DNA of 64,000 nucleotides from an uncultured Bacteroidales bacterium (GCA_902788865.1 CADALZ010000004.1:1-64000), one strand, 5' to 3'; counted from the stretch's first letter, positions 54,113 to 63,133 are shown. Notes: a model not told the origin generated them from the letters alone. Translations and numbers: made by a program.

Positions 54113-57100
54113 TTAGAATGAAATGTTTGCACCGATAATGAAGTTCCGATTATTCGGATATCTTCCTGTATCCATACCTATATTACTGCCATTATTCATG
54201 ATTTCTGGATCGAAACCAGGATAGTTGGTAATTGTGAACAAGTTCTCAATAGAGCCATAAACTCTAATACTGCCGATAGAAACCTTGCTTACCCACTTGC
54301 TTGGCAAAGTATAACCTAATTGAAGCTGCTTGAGTTTGAAATAGTCACCCTTATAAATCTGAGCATCGCTGACATAATAGTAACCCACATTGTCCATGCC
54401 AACCTTAGGTACATTGGTATTCGTATTATTAGGTGTCCAAGCATCCTCCAACAAATAAGCTGGTACATTAGATTGTAACTGGAATGCACGTGTTACAGCT
54501 TGCAGGATCTTGTTGCCACCTTGGCCTGAGCCAAAAACAGTCAAGTCAAAGTTTTTATACTTGGCAGTCAAAGTAATACCATAAGAATAAGTAGGAATAC
54601 CACTTCCTGCATCTACTTTATCATTGGCATCAAGCTGTCCATTACCATTCACATCTTGGAAAGTTGGATTTCCATTAGCATCCAATCCTGTGAAATGATA
54701 TGTCTTGAAATGCCACATAGGATAGCCCTGCTCAAACCATGTCACGGTATGTGAGTCTTGAGCTGTACCTTCAATATAGGTTAAAGAACTGGTAATCTCC
54801 TTCACTTCGTTCTTCAATGTGGTAAAGTTTCCTGTCACAGAATAATTGAAATCTTTCCCTATCCTGTCTCTCCAAGACAACTCAAATTCATGACCCGTAT
54901 TCACCACCTTGCCAGCATTGAAAGGAGAGGCTGTATTACCCATGATATAAGAAGGATTTATATTAGTAAGAATCAAATCCTTTGTAGTCTTCTTATACCA
55001 ATCGTATGAGAATGTCAGTTTATTCTGCCAGAATCGGATATCAAAACCAAAGTCAAGCTGCTCTGATGTTTCCCATTTCAGTTTCTCATTACCAGCAGTT
55101 GACGGCATCTTGCCTGTTGTATATGTCATTTGATCTGCTATGAATGGATAAACAGAGCCTGTAGCAATAGCACTCTGCCATGCATAGTTAGCCAATCCTG
55201 CAGTAGAGCCATTCTGCCCCCATGAAGCTCTCAATTTCAAGTGAGAGATGGCAGTCACATCCTGCATAAAGTTTTCATTAGAGACTGTCCATCCTACAGA
55301 TGCTGCAGGGAAATAACCCCAACGTCCTGACTGCGGAAGCTGTGACAAATCGGCAGCATCAGCACGGATAGATGCTTGAACAAAGTACTTGTCTTTGTAA
55401 TCCCAATTGAAACGACCATAATATGCCAACTTTCGCGCTTTAATCTCTTCACCGCCTGTTACCGTCTGTGAATAGCTACCGCTTTTATAAGCAAAATAGG
55501 CGTATAAAGGATCTGTATTGGGGAAGCCAATATCAGTCCCAGCTCCTTGTACTGAACCCGTAGTGTACATATTAGAGCTCTCAATGAAAGACATACCTGC
55601 CATCAAAGTAAAGTTATGGTCTTTTAAGGAGAATGAATAATTGGCAAAGTTTTCCCACTGATAATTCTCATTATTAGTATTCGTGGCTGTCACTTGTTGG
55701 TAATACTGCATATTCTGAGTATTTCTTACACCTGGCAATGTCTGGGTATAAGACTTATTAGATGCTATATTGTACCCCAAACGCGAAGTGAACACTAAGT
55801 TTTTAATCGGAGTCAAAATCAAAGAAGTGGTACCACTGAAATTTGTCATTTTGTTTCTGGTATTGAAATTATTCAAAGCATTCAATGGATTGGTGTCATC
55901 TCCCATAGAATATACAGGAATAATTGGATAATTGCCATCCTTGTCTTGAATAAGTTGATAACCACTCCCAAGATACGTCTGCATAAATTCTGTTGGTTCA
56001 GATACTGTTGGTTCTACCAGAGGAGTATAACGCATGGTATAACCAAACAGACTATTCATACCTGCCATACCTTTCGTTTTTGAAATAGAAAGATTGTTCT
56101 GTGAAGATATTTTCAGCCATTTCTTCACTTGATACTCACCATTGAATGTCCCAGTAAGTCGTTCAAACTTATCCTTGTCTCCTACCACTGGACCGTCATT
56201 GGTATTATAAGAACCCGCCATGTAGTACTTTAAATCATTTGTTCCACCAGAGAAAGAAAGGTTATGGCGGGTCAAACGACCTGTTTTGAAAATCTCATCA
56301 AGCCAATTAGTATCAGTAGTTTTATTTCCCCAATCCCTATCCAAAGCAGACTGATTGGATGGATTTAAAGCAATCTGATAATCATAATATTGCTTAGCAT
56401 TCAACATGGTAGGAACGTTGTTGTTAGTCTGCCAAGAAGTCATGAAACTATAATTCACACGGCCTGCTGTGTTATTTTCACCTTGCTTAGTTGTAATCAA
56501 TACAACACCATTTCCTGCACGAGCACCATAAATAGCAGCTGCTGAAGCATCTTTCAAGATTTCCATAGATTGAATATCATCACTGTCCAGATAACTGATA
56601 TTATTTACTTGACGACCATCCACTACATAAAGAGGTTCATTATTTGAGTTTGAGCCAATACCGCGGATACGTATATTACCAGTTGTTCCAGGAGCACCAG
56701 AACTAAGAATCAGCTGTACACCAGCTGTTTTACCCTGCAAAGCCTGAGTTGCATCTGTAAAAGCACGATTCAAAATATCTTCAGATTTCACAGAAGATAT
56801 GGCACCTGTCACCTGACTTTTTCTTTGCACACCATAACCAACTACAACGACTTCTTCCAAGGCCTGAGAACTTTCAACCAAGGTCACTTCAATCGTTGTC
56901 TGATTACCAACGCTGATTTCCTGAGTTATATAACCCACAAAAGAGATAACCAGTGTACCATTTTCTGGTACATCTCTCAGCTCCAAGTTACCATCAAGGT
57001 CGGTTACGCCACCATTGGTCGTTCCCTTGACAACTACACTTGCTCCAGTCACAGGACCCATAGCATCGGATACTGTGATTTTCACTGGATGATTAAGCAC

Positions 57101-57217
57101 ATCCTTCACAGAAAGGACATTTGCTTCATTAGGTATAGCGCTCATACTACTTAAAGAATAAGTAAGCGCAAAGAGTCCTAACAAATAAGATTTTGCAAAA
57201 AATCGCTTGTTTATCAT
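54113..57217 (-). CDS. SusC-like TonB-dependent outer-membrane transporter
   Basis: 1034 residues. Signal peptide (1-27), a carboxypeptidase-regulatory-like beta-sandwich (about 45-115; GGVTDLDGNLELRDVP), the SusC TonB box region EEVVVVGYGVQRK (near 122), plug domain with LYVVDGRQVNNISYL and AAIYGARAGNGVVLITTK, then a 22-stranded barrel ending in IIGANISF. It imports an oligosaccharide or glycoside with TonB energy. Paired with the SusD-like gene directly downstream. Confidence 0.96.
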   Translation of the reverse strand: MINKRFFAKSYLLGLFALTYSLSSMSAIPNEANVLSVKDVLNHPVKITVSDAMGPVTGASVVVKGTTNGGVTDLDGNLELRDVPENGTLVISFVGYITQEISVGNQTTIEVTLVESSQALEEVVVVGYGVQRKSQVTGAISSVKSEDILNRAFTDATQALQGKTAGVQLILSSGAPGTTGNIRIRGIGSNSNNEPLYVVDGRQVNNISYLDSDDIQSMEILKDASAAAIYGARAGNGVVLITTKQGENNTAGRVNYSFMTSWQTNNNVPTMLNAKQYYDYQIALNPSNQSALDRDWGNKTTDTNWLDEIFKTGRLTRHNLSFSGGTNDLKYYMAGSYNTNDGPVVGDKDKFERLTGTFNGEYQVKKWLKISSQNNLSISKTKGMAGMNSLFGYTMRYTPLVEPTVSEPTEFMQTYLGSGYQLIQDKDGNYPIIPVYSMGDDTNPLNALNNFNTRNKMTNFSGTTSLILTPIKNLVFTSRLGYNIASNKSYTQTLPGVRNTQNMQYYQQVTATNTNNENYQWENFANYSFSLKDHNFTLMAGMSFIESSNMYTTGSVQGAGTDIGFPNTDPLYAYFAYKSGSYSQTVTGGEEIKARKLAYYGRFNWDYKDKYFVQASIRADAADLSQLPQSGRWGYFPAASVGWTVSNENFMQDVTAISHLKLRASWGQNGSTAGLANYAWQSAIATGSVYPFIADQMTYTTGKMPSTAGNEKLKWETSEQLDFGFDIRFWQNKLTFSYDWYKKTTKDLILTNINPSYIMGNTASPFNAGKVVNTGHEFELSWRDRIGKDFNYSVTGNFTTLKNEVKEITSSLTYIEGTAQDSHTVTWFEQGYPMWHFKTYHFTGLDANGNPTFQDVNGNGQLDANDKVDAGSGIPTYSYGITLTAKYKNFDLTVFGSGQGGNKILQAVTRAFQLQSNVPAYLLEDAWTPNNTNTNVPKVGMDNVGYYYVSDAQIYKGDYFKLKQLQLGYTLPSKWVSKVSIGSIRVYGSIENLFTITNYPGFDPEIMNNGSNIGMDTGRYPNNRNFIIGANISF

Positions 57218-57264
57218 AGCTTTTACTTTAAAGTTTTTAATCTACGAAGAAGTTATTCTCTAAA

Positions 57265-57297
57265 CCCCCCCTCCTCTATAAGGAAAGAGGGAGGGAG
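57265..57297 (-). promoter_or_regulatory. Hairpin in the leader of the SusC-like gene
   Basis: An imperfect inverted repeat of C- and G-rich runs (CCCCCCTCCTCT with AGAGGGAGGGAG) lies in the 129-bp gap before susC. No U run follows, so it is more likely a leader structure than a terminator. Confidence 0.4.
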
Positions 57298-57346
57298 ACA
57301 GAGAGATCAACAAAATATTAACTATATCATGGTCACAACATTCTGT

Positions 57347-58318
57347 TTATGCACACCAAGGTCTCTTCCTATTTGGAATGTCCTTTATAACCTCATTGAA
57401 TATATTCACGTCTTCAATCATATTGAAGTCAAACATACCAAGACAAACAAAGTCACCACCACCTTCTAAGCCATAGCGGATACCTTCTGCTGGAGGAATA
57501 GCACCTGCGGCCATCACCTTAAATGCCACGAATGGTTCTGGACGGGTTTGCATGTAAGCAATGGTCTCGTCTGCATCCATGCAGTAACGGTTGTCCCTTG
57601 CTTCTTTGTCTGGCATAGCTGACCAATAGTTCAGATGATGCAACGTCTTATACCAGAAATCTGGAATCAAACCATGCTCCACACAAGCCTTAATGGTAGT
57701 AATCTTATGAGCGCCAATACCTGCAGGGAGACCAGCATTTCTAAGAATATTAAGACCTTCCTCTATTTTACTAAATTCGCCAGCCTCAACCATACGGTCT
57801 GCATTTTCACCTTGGCAATAACCAGCACAAGCACCACCATCAACAGCAGCCTTAGCTCCATCAGCAAAAGAACGGCCACCGCAATCGGAGATATACTGAA
57901 TCTTTCCTATACCACGTCCCCAATATTTTGCCAATACTGGAAGCATTATGTTGTTACCCTGGAAAGTATTAATACCACAATTCTCAGCCATCTGAAGTAT
58001 TTCCATTTTCTTTTCATCAGACAAATAAGCCTTTGCCAACTCTGAAACGTAGCTAAGATCACGTGAATGTAGCCAGCCACCCAATTGGTTGCCACCTAAG
58101 ATCAGACGAGAAACAGTCAGATTCTTAATCTTTCCCATAGCAGTCACAGGACCATTCAGTCTCTGCTTCTTCTCCTGAGCCTTGCGATAAGCTTCTGGAT
58201 CAAACTGATCTACAATCTTAATGCCTGCAGCATCACTCTGCTTGGCAAGCACCTTTCCACCAACAAAAGCACCCGCTGTTGCAAGTGCACTAGTTTTCAA
58301 AAATTCTCTTTTGTTCAT
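57347..58318 (-). CDS. Aldo/keto reductase-like TIM-barrel protein, exported
   Basis: 323 residues. The N-terminus NKREFLKTSALATAGAFVGG looks like a Tat signal with KR in place of RR. The first strand and turn, LTVSRLILGGNQLGG, matches the opening of aldo/keto reductases. The end, EGIRYGLEGGGDFVCLGMFDFNMIED, resembles their last strands and cofactor-site helix. The usual Asp-Tyr-Lys-His tetrad could not be identified, so reductase activity is unproven. It lies 30 bp after the active-type ROK gene and 129 bp before susC, which links it to modification of the imported sugar. Confidence 0.65.
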   Translation of the reverse strand: MNKREFLKTSALATAGAFVGGKVLAKQSDAAGIKIVDQFDPEAYRKAQEKKQRLNGPVTAMGKIKNLTVSRLILGGNQLGGWLHSRDLSYVSELAKAYLSDEKKMEILQMAENCGINTFQGNNIMLPVLAKYWGRGIGKIQYISDCGGRSFADGAKAAVDGGACAGYCQGENADRMVEAGEFSKIEEGLNILRNAGLPAGIGAHKITTIKACVEHGLIPDFWYKTLHHLNYWSAMPDKEARDNRYCMDADETIAYMQTRPEPFVAFKVMAAGAIPPAEGIRYGLEGGGDFVCLGMFDFNMIEDVNIFNEVIKDIPNRKRPWCA

Positions 58319-58348
58319 TGCAATTTAGTTTTAATAATTAATACATTT

Positions 58349-59275
58349 TCAATACTCAGTTGTCTCGTCTTGTAGCGCGGCACCTATCAAAGGAGCATCA
58401 TCGCCCAAAACTGAACGTTCTATCTTTACTTTATCTGCAATAGCTGAATAAGCATGTTCACGAACAAACTGACGCAGAGGGTTTAACAATAGATTATCTG
58501 GAGCATTGCTAATTCCACCGCTAATCGTTATCAATTCCAAACTAAGGAGATTGACCAAGTTGACAATACCTGTTCCGAGTTTCTCTACTACTTGTCTGGT
58601 AATGTCAAGAGCTTTCTTATTGCCTACATCCGCTAAAGCATAGATATCTTTCACTGAAAGACCCTCCATGATTTGCTTGCCAGCTCTCACAATGCTGAGC
58701 CCTCCACAATATGTTTCCAAACAACCCTTACGCCCACAATTGCACTGCGGCCCATCTACATCCATAAGTTGATGCCCAAACTCACCTGCCGTATTATAAG
58801 CTCCATGATACAACATCCCATTGATAATCAGTCCACATCCAATACCTGTACCTATTGTTATGGAGGCCATATCATTCACTTTCTTCTTTTGTCCTATTAA
58901 AAATTCGCCCCAAGCCGCAGCTCTTGAATCTTGGCCCAAGTAGATAGGGCAATCAAAAGCATTTTGCATGATGCCTTTTACATTGACATTTTCAAAAAAG
59001 ATATTTGGAGCAAATACAACTATGCCTTTCTGAGAATCCACTGTTCCAGGAAATCCCATGCCGATAGACCAGATTTCATCTTTTTCTACATTATTCTTTG
59101 CCAATAAAGACTTAATTTCTGAAACTATGGCAAGAATCATCTTCTCATTATCATGCAAATAAGTTGTAGTCTTAAGTGATTCCTTTGCCAGAATCTCACC
59201 TTGAGGTGTTACTATGGCAATATTGATGGTGGTTCCACCAACATCTACTCCTATATGTTTTCTATTCATATCCAT
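58349..59275 (-). CDS. ROK family sugar kinase (allokinase candidate)
   Basis: 308 residues. Intact ROK ATP site: DVGGTTINIAI (phosphate loop, near 10), TIGTGIGCGLIING (near 140) and ISGGIS (near 257). The zinc site is GEFGHQLMDVDGPQCNCGRKGC, followed by LETYCGG, and the catalytic aspartate is in LGQDSRAAAWGE. It phosphorylates a hexose with ATP in the cytoplasm. With RpiB (overlapping by one base) and the AlsE-like epimerase it fits an AlsK role, D-allose to D-allose-6-phosphate, but glucose or another hexose is possible. Confidence 0.85.
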   Translation of the reverse strand: MDMNRKHIGVDVGGTTINIAIVTPQGEILAKESLKTTTYLHDNEKMILAIVSEIKSLLAKNNVEKDEIWSIGMGFPGTVDSQKGIVVFAPNIFFENVNVKGIMQNAFDCPIYLGQDSRAAAWGEFLIGQKKKVNDMASITIGTGIGCGLIINGMLYHGAYNTAGEFGHQLMDVDGPQCNCGRKGCLETYCGGLSIVRAGKQIMEGLSVKDIYALADVGNKKALDITRQVVEKLGTGIVNLVNLLSLELITISGGISNAPDNLLLNPLRQFVREHAYSAIADKVKIERSVLGDDAPLIGAALQDETTEY

Positions 59276-59718
59276 TAGTGTGTATTTTCATATTCTGCAA
59301 TCTGATTGATGCGCGTGAGGTGCCGGCCGCCCTCAAACGCAGCGTTCAACCATTCATCAACTATCATTTTAGCCAATTCAATACCTACCACCCTTGCGCC
59401 CATTGAAAGGATATTGGTATTATTGTGCTGTCGAGAAAGCCTTGCTGAATAAGGTTCGCTGCATACTACACAGCGAATACCTTTTACCTTGTTGGCTGCA
59501 ATAGAGATGCCTACCCCCGTACCACAACAAATGATACCACAATCACAAACTCCAGAGGCTACCGCTTCACCAACCTTCACACCATATTCATTATAATTAC
59601 AGCGCTCATAACTATAGGTGCCATAGTCAACCACCTCATGACCTAAACTTTCAACGTAATCCTTAAGTTGTAATTTAAAATCAACGGCTACATGATCACA
59701 ACCCATCGCAATCTTCAT
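59275..59718 (-). CDS. rpiB: RpiB/AlsB sugar-phosphate isomerase
   Basis: 147 residues of the RpiB/LacAB family. Residues fitting the active site: GCDHVAVDFK at the start, the catalytic cysteine region ICCGTGVGISIAANK (near 65), ARLSRQHNNTNILSMGAR (near 95), and the phosphate-binding FEGGRHLTRI near the end. RpiB interconverts ribose-5-P and ribulose-5-P, and in E. coli also acts on allose-6-P to give allulose-6-P. The neighbouring ROK and AlsE-like genes favour the allose role. Its stop overlaps the ROK start (TAATG). Confidence 0.93.
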   Translation of the reverse strand: MKIAMGCDHVAVDFKLQLKDYVESLGHEVVDYGTYSYERCNYNEYGVKVGEAVASGVCDCGIICCGTGVGISIAANKVKGIRCVVCSEPYSARLSRQHNNTNILSMGARVVGIELAKMIVDEWLNAAFEGGRHLTRINQIAEYENTH

Positions 59719-59734
59719 AATACTTCCTCCATAT

Positions 59735-60751
59735 TTATTTAGCCAATGTCAACAATGCAACACCAGCAGCAAAGAATACAAACATAAGTACGATAAGTTT
59801 ATTGGTCCCCTGAGGAGCATCCTTAAACTCCTTCCAAACAAATACACCCCAAATAGCAGCAATCATAGGATTGCTCTGTCCCAAAGCATAAGCAATGGCT
59901 GCTCCTACCATACCTGAAGCAATAATATTGAATGTAGTACCAGTAGCATTGATTACTCCACCTATAACGCCTATAATATGATCACGCGCAGACTCCTTGA
60001 AATATCCTGCATACGTGACAGGCTCACCCTTAAACGGATGCTTCATGATATAAGAATTGTAAATGAAGTTAGAAAGGAATGAGGCTCCTGCAAAAACTAC
60101 CACAGCAGAATATGGTGTAAATTTGCCTGTGCCTGCTATATTTGAAAGGCTCTCTACATTTAACACTTCTGGCATAGAATTTTGGAGCAAATAATAGAAC
60201 AATCCCATTAAAAAACCACCTATAATGGCTAATTTTAACCCTTTCTTCACCATTACACTATCTGTCTTTGCATTCATCCTTGCATATGCTCTCGCATTTA
60301 TCACAATGGCAATGATAACACATATCATACCCGCAAGAATCAAAGTAAGATTTCCTTCTGGTTTTGCAATATAATTCAAAACCACCCCAAGCACAAGAGA
60401 GAATCCCATGCCAACAGGAAATGCAACAGCCATACCTGCAATATCAACCGAGGCCACGAAGATGATATTAGCAAGATTAAAGACAAATGCTGCACCTATG
60501 GCCCACAACCATGAAGAAAGATCTGCCTGAGCTAAATTGGGAATGAAAGACTGTCCACTATCCCCGATAGAACCCATTGTCAGAGCTAAAACCAATGGCA
60601 ATAAAAAATAACCAATGGCCTGATCCCAATAATAATAAGAGTATGCATAGCCCTTACTCTGCATTTTCAGCATATTAGCATGTGAACCCCAACAAATCAT
60701 TGTTATCACACACATTACCAATGCCAAATTGTACGAATCAACTATAAACAT
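59735..60751 (-). CDS. DMT-superfamily sugar permease (GRP/RhaT/ureide-permease-like)
   Basis: 338 residues with about ten transmembrane helices. The opening helix VMCVITMICWGSHANMLK has the CWGSxANxxK pattern of glucose/rhamnose/ureide-type permeases of the drug/metabolite transporter superfamily. A repeat-like second half carries GVIGGVINATGTTFNII and AIAYALGQSNPMIAAIWG. It is the first gene of the minus-strand block, 16 bp before rpiB, and so is the likely inner-membrane importer for the locus sugar. Confidence 0.83.
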   Translation of the reverse strand: MFIVDSYNLALVMCVITMICWGSHANMLKMQSKGYAYSYYYWDQAIGYFLLPLVLALTMGSIGDSGQSFIPNLAQADLSSWLWAIGAAFVFNLANIIFVASVDIAGMAVAFPVGMGFSLVLGVVLNYIAKPEGNLTLILAGMICVIIAIVINARAYARMNAKTDSVMVKKGLKLAIIGGFLMGLFYYLLQNSMPEVLNVESLSNIAGTGKFTPYSAVVVFAGASFLSNFIYNSYIMKHPFKGEPVTYAGYFKESARDHIIGVIGGVINATGTTFNIIASGMVGAAIAYALGQSNPMIAAIWGVFVWKEFKDAPQGTNKLIVLMFVFFAAGVALLTLAK

Positions 60752-61105
60752 AGCAATATTGTTTTTAATTATTAGAAATTTTTTATCTCAATTAAAATTA
60801 ACCCACTATTAAGTCTAAGATTTTTCTCGTTACAAAAATAAGTTACGAAAATTCGATGGTCTTGTCGATTCTGTTTCAAGATTTTTTATTCTCTTCTCAA
60901 TACATTTTTGATAATTTTTTTGAGATAAAAAAGAAGATTTGTGATACGAAAAAGGATTTCTGCAGTATACAAGAACACTATTACTTATTTCAACTAAAGT
61001 ATGCTTTAAATCTGCATATTTCTTACTCTTGCGGTTTATAAGCCGCAAAATTTGCGGTTTATAAACCTTATTTATATATTTGCAGCAGGAACTAAATTAT
61101 ATAAT
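60752..61105. promoter_or_regulatory. Divergent control region, sugar locus / fic
   Basis: About 350 bp of very AT-rich DNA with no gene. On the minus strand TATTTTTG (60830-60837 reversed) could be the -7 box for the permease-led operon; no good -33 element is seen, as expected for an HTCS-activated promoter. The right end holds the fic promoter and operator-like repeats. Confidence 0.5.
61029..61082 (+). promoter_or_regulatory. fic promoter with operator-like repeats
   Basis: TTTG (61051-61054) and TATATTTG (61075-61082) with a 20-base spacer, an ideal match. Two direct repeats TTGCGGTTTATAA (61029-61041 and 61052-61064) flank and overlap the -33 element, and CCGCAAAATTTGCGG (61043-61057) is a perfect 15-bp palindrome centred next to it. 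Confidence 0.8.
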
Positions 61106-62233
61106 ATGTATATACACCAAAGCAACAAATGGCCTCATTTCATATGGAATGAGACCCTGGTCACAGAAAAACTGGTCTGTGTAGTAAAAGCTGCCAGTTT
61201 TTTAGCTGGTAGACTTAGTACTATTGGCTTTGATTCTCAATTATCTGCTGTTGTGGAGACTTTCACACATGATATTCTAGCTTCTTCTGAAATCGAAGGA
61301 GTACAACTTAACTCTGATCAGGTGCGTTCATCAGTTGCAAGAAAACTTGGTGTACCAATCACTAATGAAACAACGCCATCGCATTATGTGGAAGGCATAG
61401 TGGAAATGATGATGGATGCCACAACCAATTATAAGCAACCTCTCACGCATGAGAGACTTTTCGGATGGCATAGCTGCTTATTCCCCAACGGAAGAAGCGG
61501 ACTTATGCCCATTGATGTAGGAAAATATAGGACAGGTGAGATGAAAGTAGTTTCTGGTATGTTCGGACGAGAAAAAACTCATTATATAGCACCAAATCCA
61601 GAAAAGGTACCTACAGAAATGGCCCTTTTCTTGGATTGGTTTAATAACCAAGAACAAGAACCCAACTATATCAAGTCGGCCATAGCTCATTTGTGGTTTG
61701 TATGCATTCACCCATTTGATGATGGTAACGGACGCATTGGCAGGGCTATTGCAGATATGGCTCTTTCTCAGGCAGACAATTCGCAAATGCGTTTTTTCAG
61801 CATGTCACAACAGATTAGCAAGGATAAAAAGTCATATTACGAGGTGTTGGAGAAAACCCAGAAAAGCGACGGGGATATAACATTATGGCTTGATTGGTAC
61901 TTAGACTGTATGCTCAGAGCGATAGATGACTCTGGAAAATCATTATCACAAGTCTTAAATAAAGCTACATTCTGGCAGACACATGCTCAAACACTTATAA
62001 GCGAACGCCAACGTAAGGTTCTGAATATCTACCTGGATGGATACATCGGAAAACTCACCACAAAAAATTGGGCAAGACTAAGCAAAACATCGCTTGATAC
62101 GGCAGCACGTGACATCAAAGATTTGGTAGATAAATCTATCCTTGTTCCTCAAAGTGGCAGCGTACGCAATGTAGCTTATGGCATCTCTTGCAGTGGTTCC
62201 ATCTTATTAGTACCTGGCCAAGAAATAGAATAA
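61106..62233 (+). CDS. Fic family protein (class II) with C-terminal winged helix
   Basis: 375 residues. The catalytic motif is complete: CIHPFDDGNGRIGRAI (near 210), and the flap region includes GRSGLMPIDVGKYRTGEMKV. An N-terminal inhibitory helix has SSEIEG, the SxxxEG form that blocks ATP in class II Fic proteins. The C-terminal part (about 310-365) resembles a winged helix (LTTKNWARLSKTSLDTAARDIKDLV). It would AMPylate or similarly modify a cell protein; the target is unknown. The start is the ATG after the promoter; an upstream TTG frame starts within the -33 box. Confidence 0.92.
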   Translation: MYIHQSNKWPHFIWNETLVTEKLVCVVKAASFLAGRLSTIGFDSQLSAVVETFTHDILASSEIEGVQLNSDQVRSSVARKLGVPITNETTPSHYVEGIVEMMMDATTNYKQPLTHERLFGWHSCLFPNGRSGLMPIDVGKYRTGEMKVVSGMFGREKTHYIAPNPEKVPTEMALFLDWFNNQEQEPNYIKSAIAHLWFVCIHPFDDGNGRIGRAIADMALSQADNSQMRFFSMSQQISKDKKSYYEVLEKTQKSDGDITLWLDWYLDCMLRAIDDSGKSLSQVLNKATFWQTHAQTLISERQRKVLNIYLDGYIGKLTTKNWARLSKTSLDTAARDIKDLVDKSILVPQSGSVRNVAYGISCSGSILLVPGQEIE

Positions 62234-62557
62234 TGATTGATCATCAAATATTACCTATTATGCAGCGTTATTTGCCCTGCATAATAGTTTTATGTCGCTA
62301 GCATAATACCTTTATGCCGGAAACATAAAACCATTATGGTGACTGCATAAAAGTATTAGGATTAAGATGAAACAGGATTATTACAATTACAAAATAAAAC
62401 AATAATGTGCAGAAATATAACTCAAAATGCTACATTTCTGCACAAAAATAGTCACCATCTTCCACATCTTCCACACATCTTCCACGAGATAATGCATGAT
62501 TTTTATGCAGCCGTGGAAGATGGAAGATGTGGAAGATGATTTTCAATAATACACGCC
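62234..62557. repeat. Palindromic intergenic region with TCTTCCACA units
   Basis: 324 bp, no gene. GCATAAT-type words recur (about 62259-62350), including ATTATGCAG/CTGCATAAT. An 11-bp perfect inverted repeat TGTGCAGAAAT/ATTTCTGCACA lies at 62406-62416 and 62434-62444. A long hairpin follows: 62456-62486 (three ATCTTCCAC units) pairs with 62512-62538, with a 4-base bulge and a loop holding TGCATGATTTTTATGCA. On the minus strand TATTTTTG follows, so it may also terminate the rubrerythrin transcript. Confidence 0.75.
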
Positions 62558-63133
62558 TTACATGTTGGTCTTCTTCACCTCGAAGTAAGCCTGAGGATGA
62601 TTGCAAGCAGGACAGCTTTCTGGAGCTTCCTTACCTACGTGGATGTAGCCACAGTTGCGGCACTGCCATACAGTTTCTTCTTCCTTAGCAAAGACGGTGC
62701 CTTCCTCTATGTTCTTGATGAAAGCACGATAGCGCTCCTCGTGACCCTTCTCTGCGATGGCGATGCGACGATACATCTCTGCTATCTCTGGGAAGCCTTC
62801 GGCATCGGCTACCTCGGCAAAGTGAGGATAGGCTTCAGTCCACTCCTCGTTCTCTCCTGCAGCGGCAGCTTTCAGATTGTCGATGGTTTTTCCTATCACA
62901 CCTGCAGGGAATGAAGCGGTGATCTCTACCGTGCCACCTTCCAGATACTTGAACATGCGCTTAGCGTGCTCCTTCTCCTGCTCTGCCGTTTCCGTGAAGA
63001 TGGCAGAAATCTGCTCAAAACCCTCTTTCTTGGCCGCACTGGCAAAGAAGGTGTAGCGATTGCGAGCCTGACTCTCACCAGCAAAAGAGGTGAGTAAATT
63101 TTTCTCTGTCTGAGTTCCTTTTACACTTTTCAT
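62558..63133 (-). CDS. rbr: Rubrerythrin
   Basis: 191 residues. A ferritin-like diiron four-helix domain comes first, with [15 protein letters not shown] and [18 protein letters not shown] supplying Glu/His ligands and [19 protein letters not shown] the second set. A C-terminal rubredoxin domain has two CxxC knuckles ([10 protein letters not shown] and [11 protein letters not shown]). It is an NADH-linked peroxidase of anaerobes. -7 box TACATTTG (63174-63181 reversed); three TTAG units lie in the leader. It is divergent from a nuclease gene. Confidence 0.96.
   Translation of the reverse strand: MKSVKGTQTEKNLLTSFAGESQARNRYTFFASAAKKEGFEQISAIFTETAEQEKEHAKRMFKYLEGGTVEITASFPAGVIGKTIDNLKAAAAGENEEWTEAYPHFAEVADAEGFPEIAEMYRRIAIAEKGHEERYRAFIKNIEEGTVFAKEEETVWQCRNCGYIHVGKEAPESCPACNHPQAYFEVKKTNM

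Noticed and set aside
61052-61105. TTG start for the Fic protein
   Set aside because: The TTG is part of the -33 box, so it cannot be in the transcript.
60752-62557. Prophage or integrative element around fic
   Set aside because: No integrase, transposase, relaxase or direct-repeat attachment site was seen.
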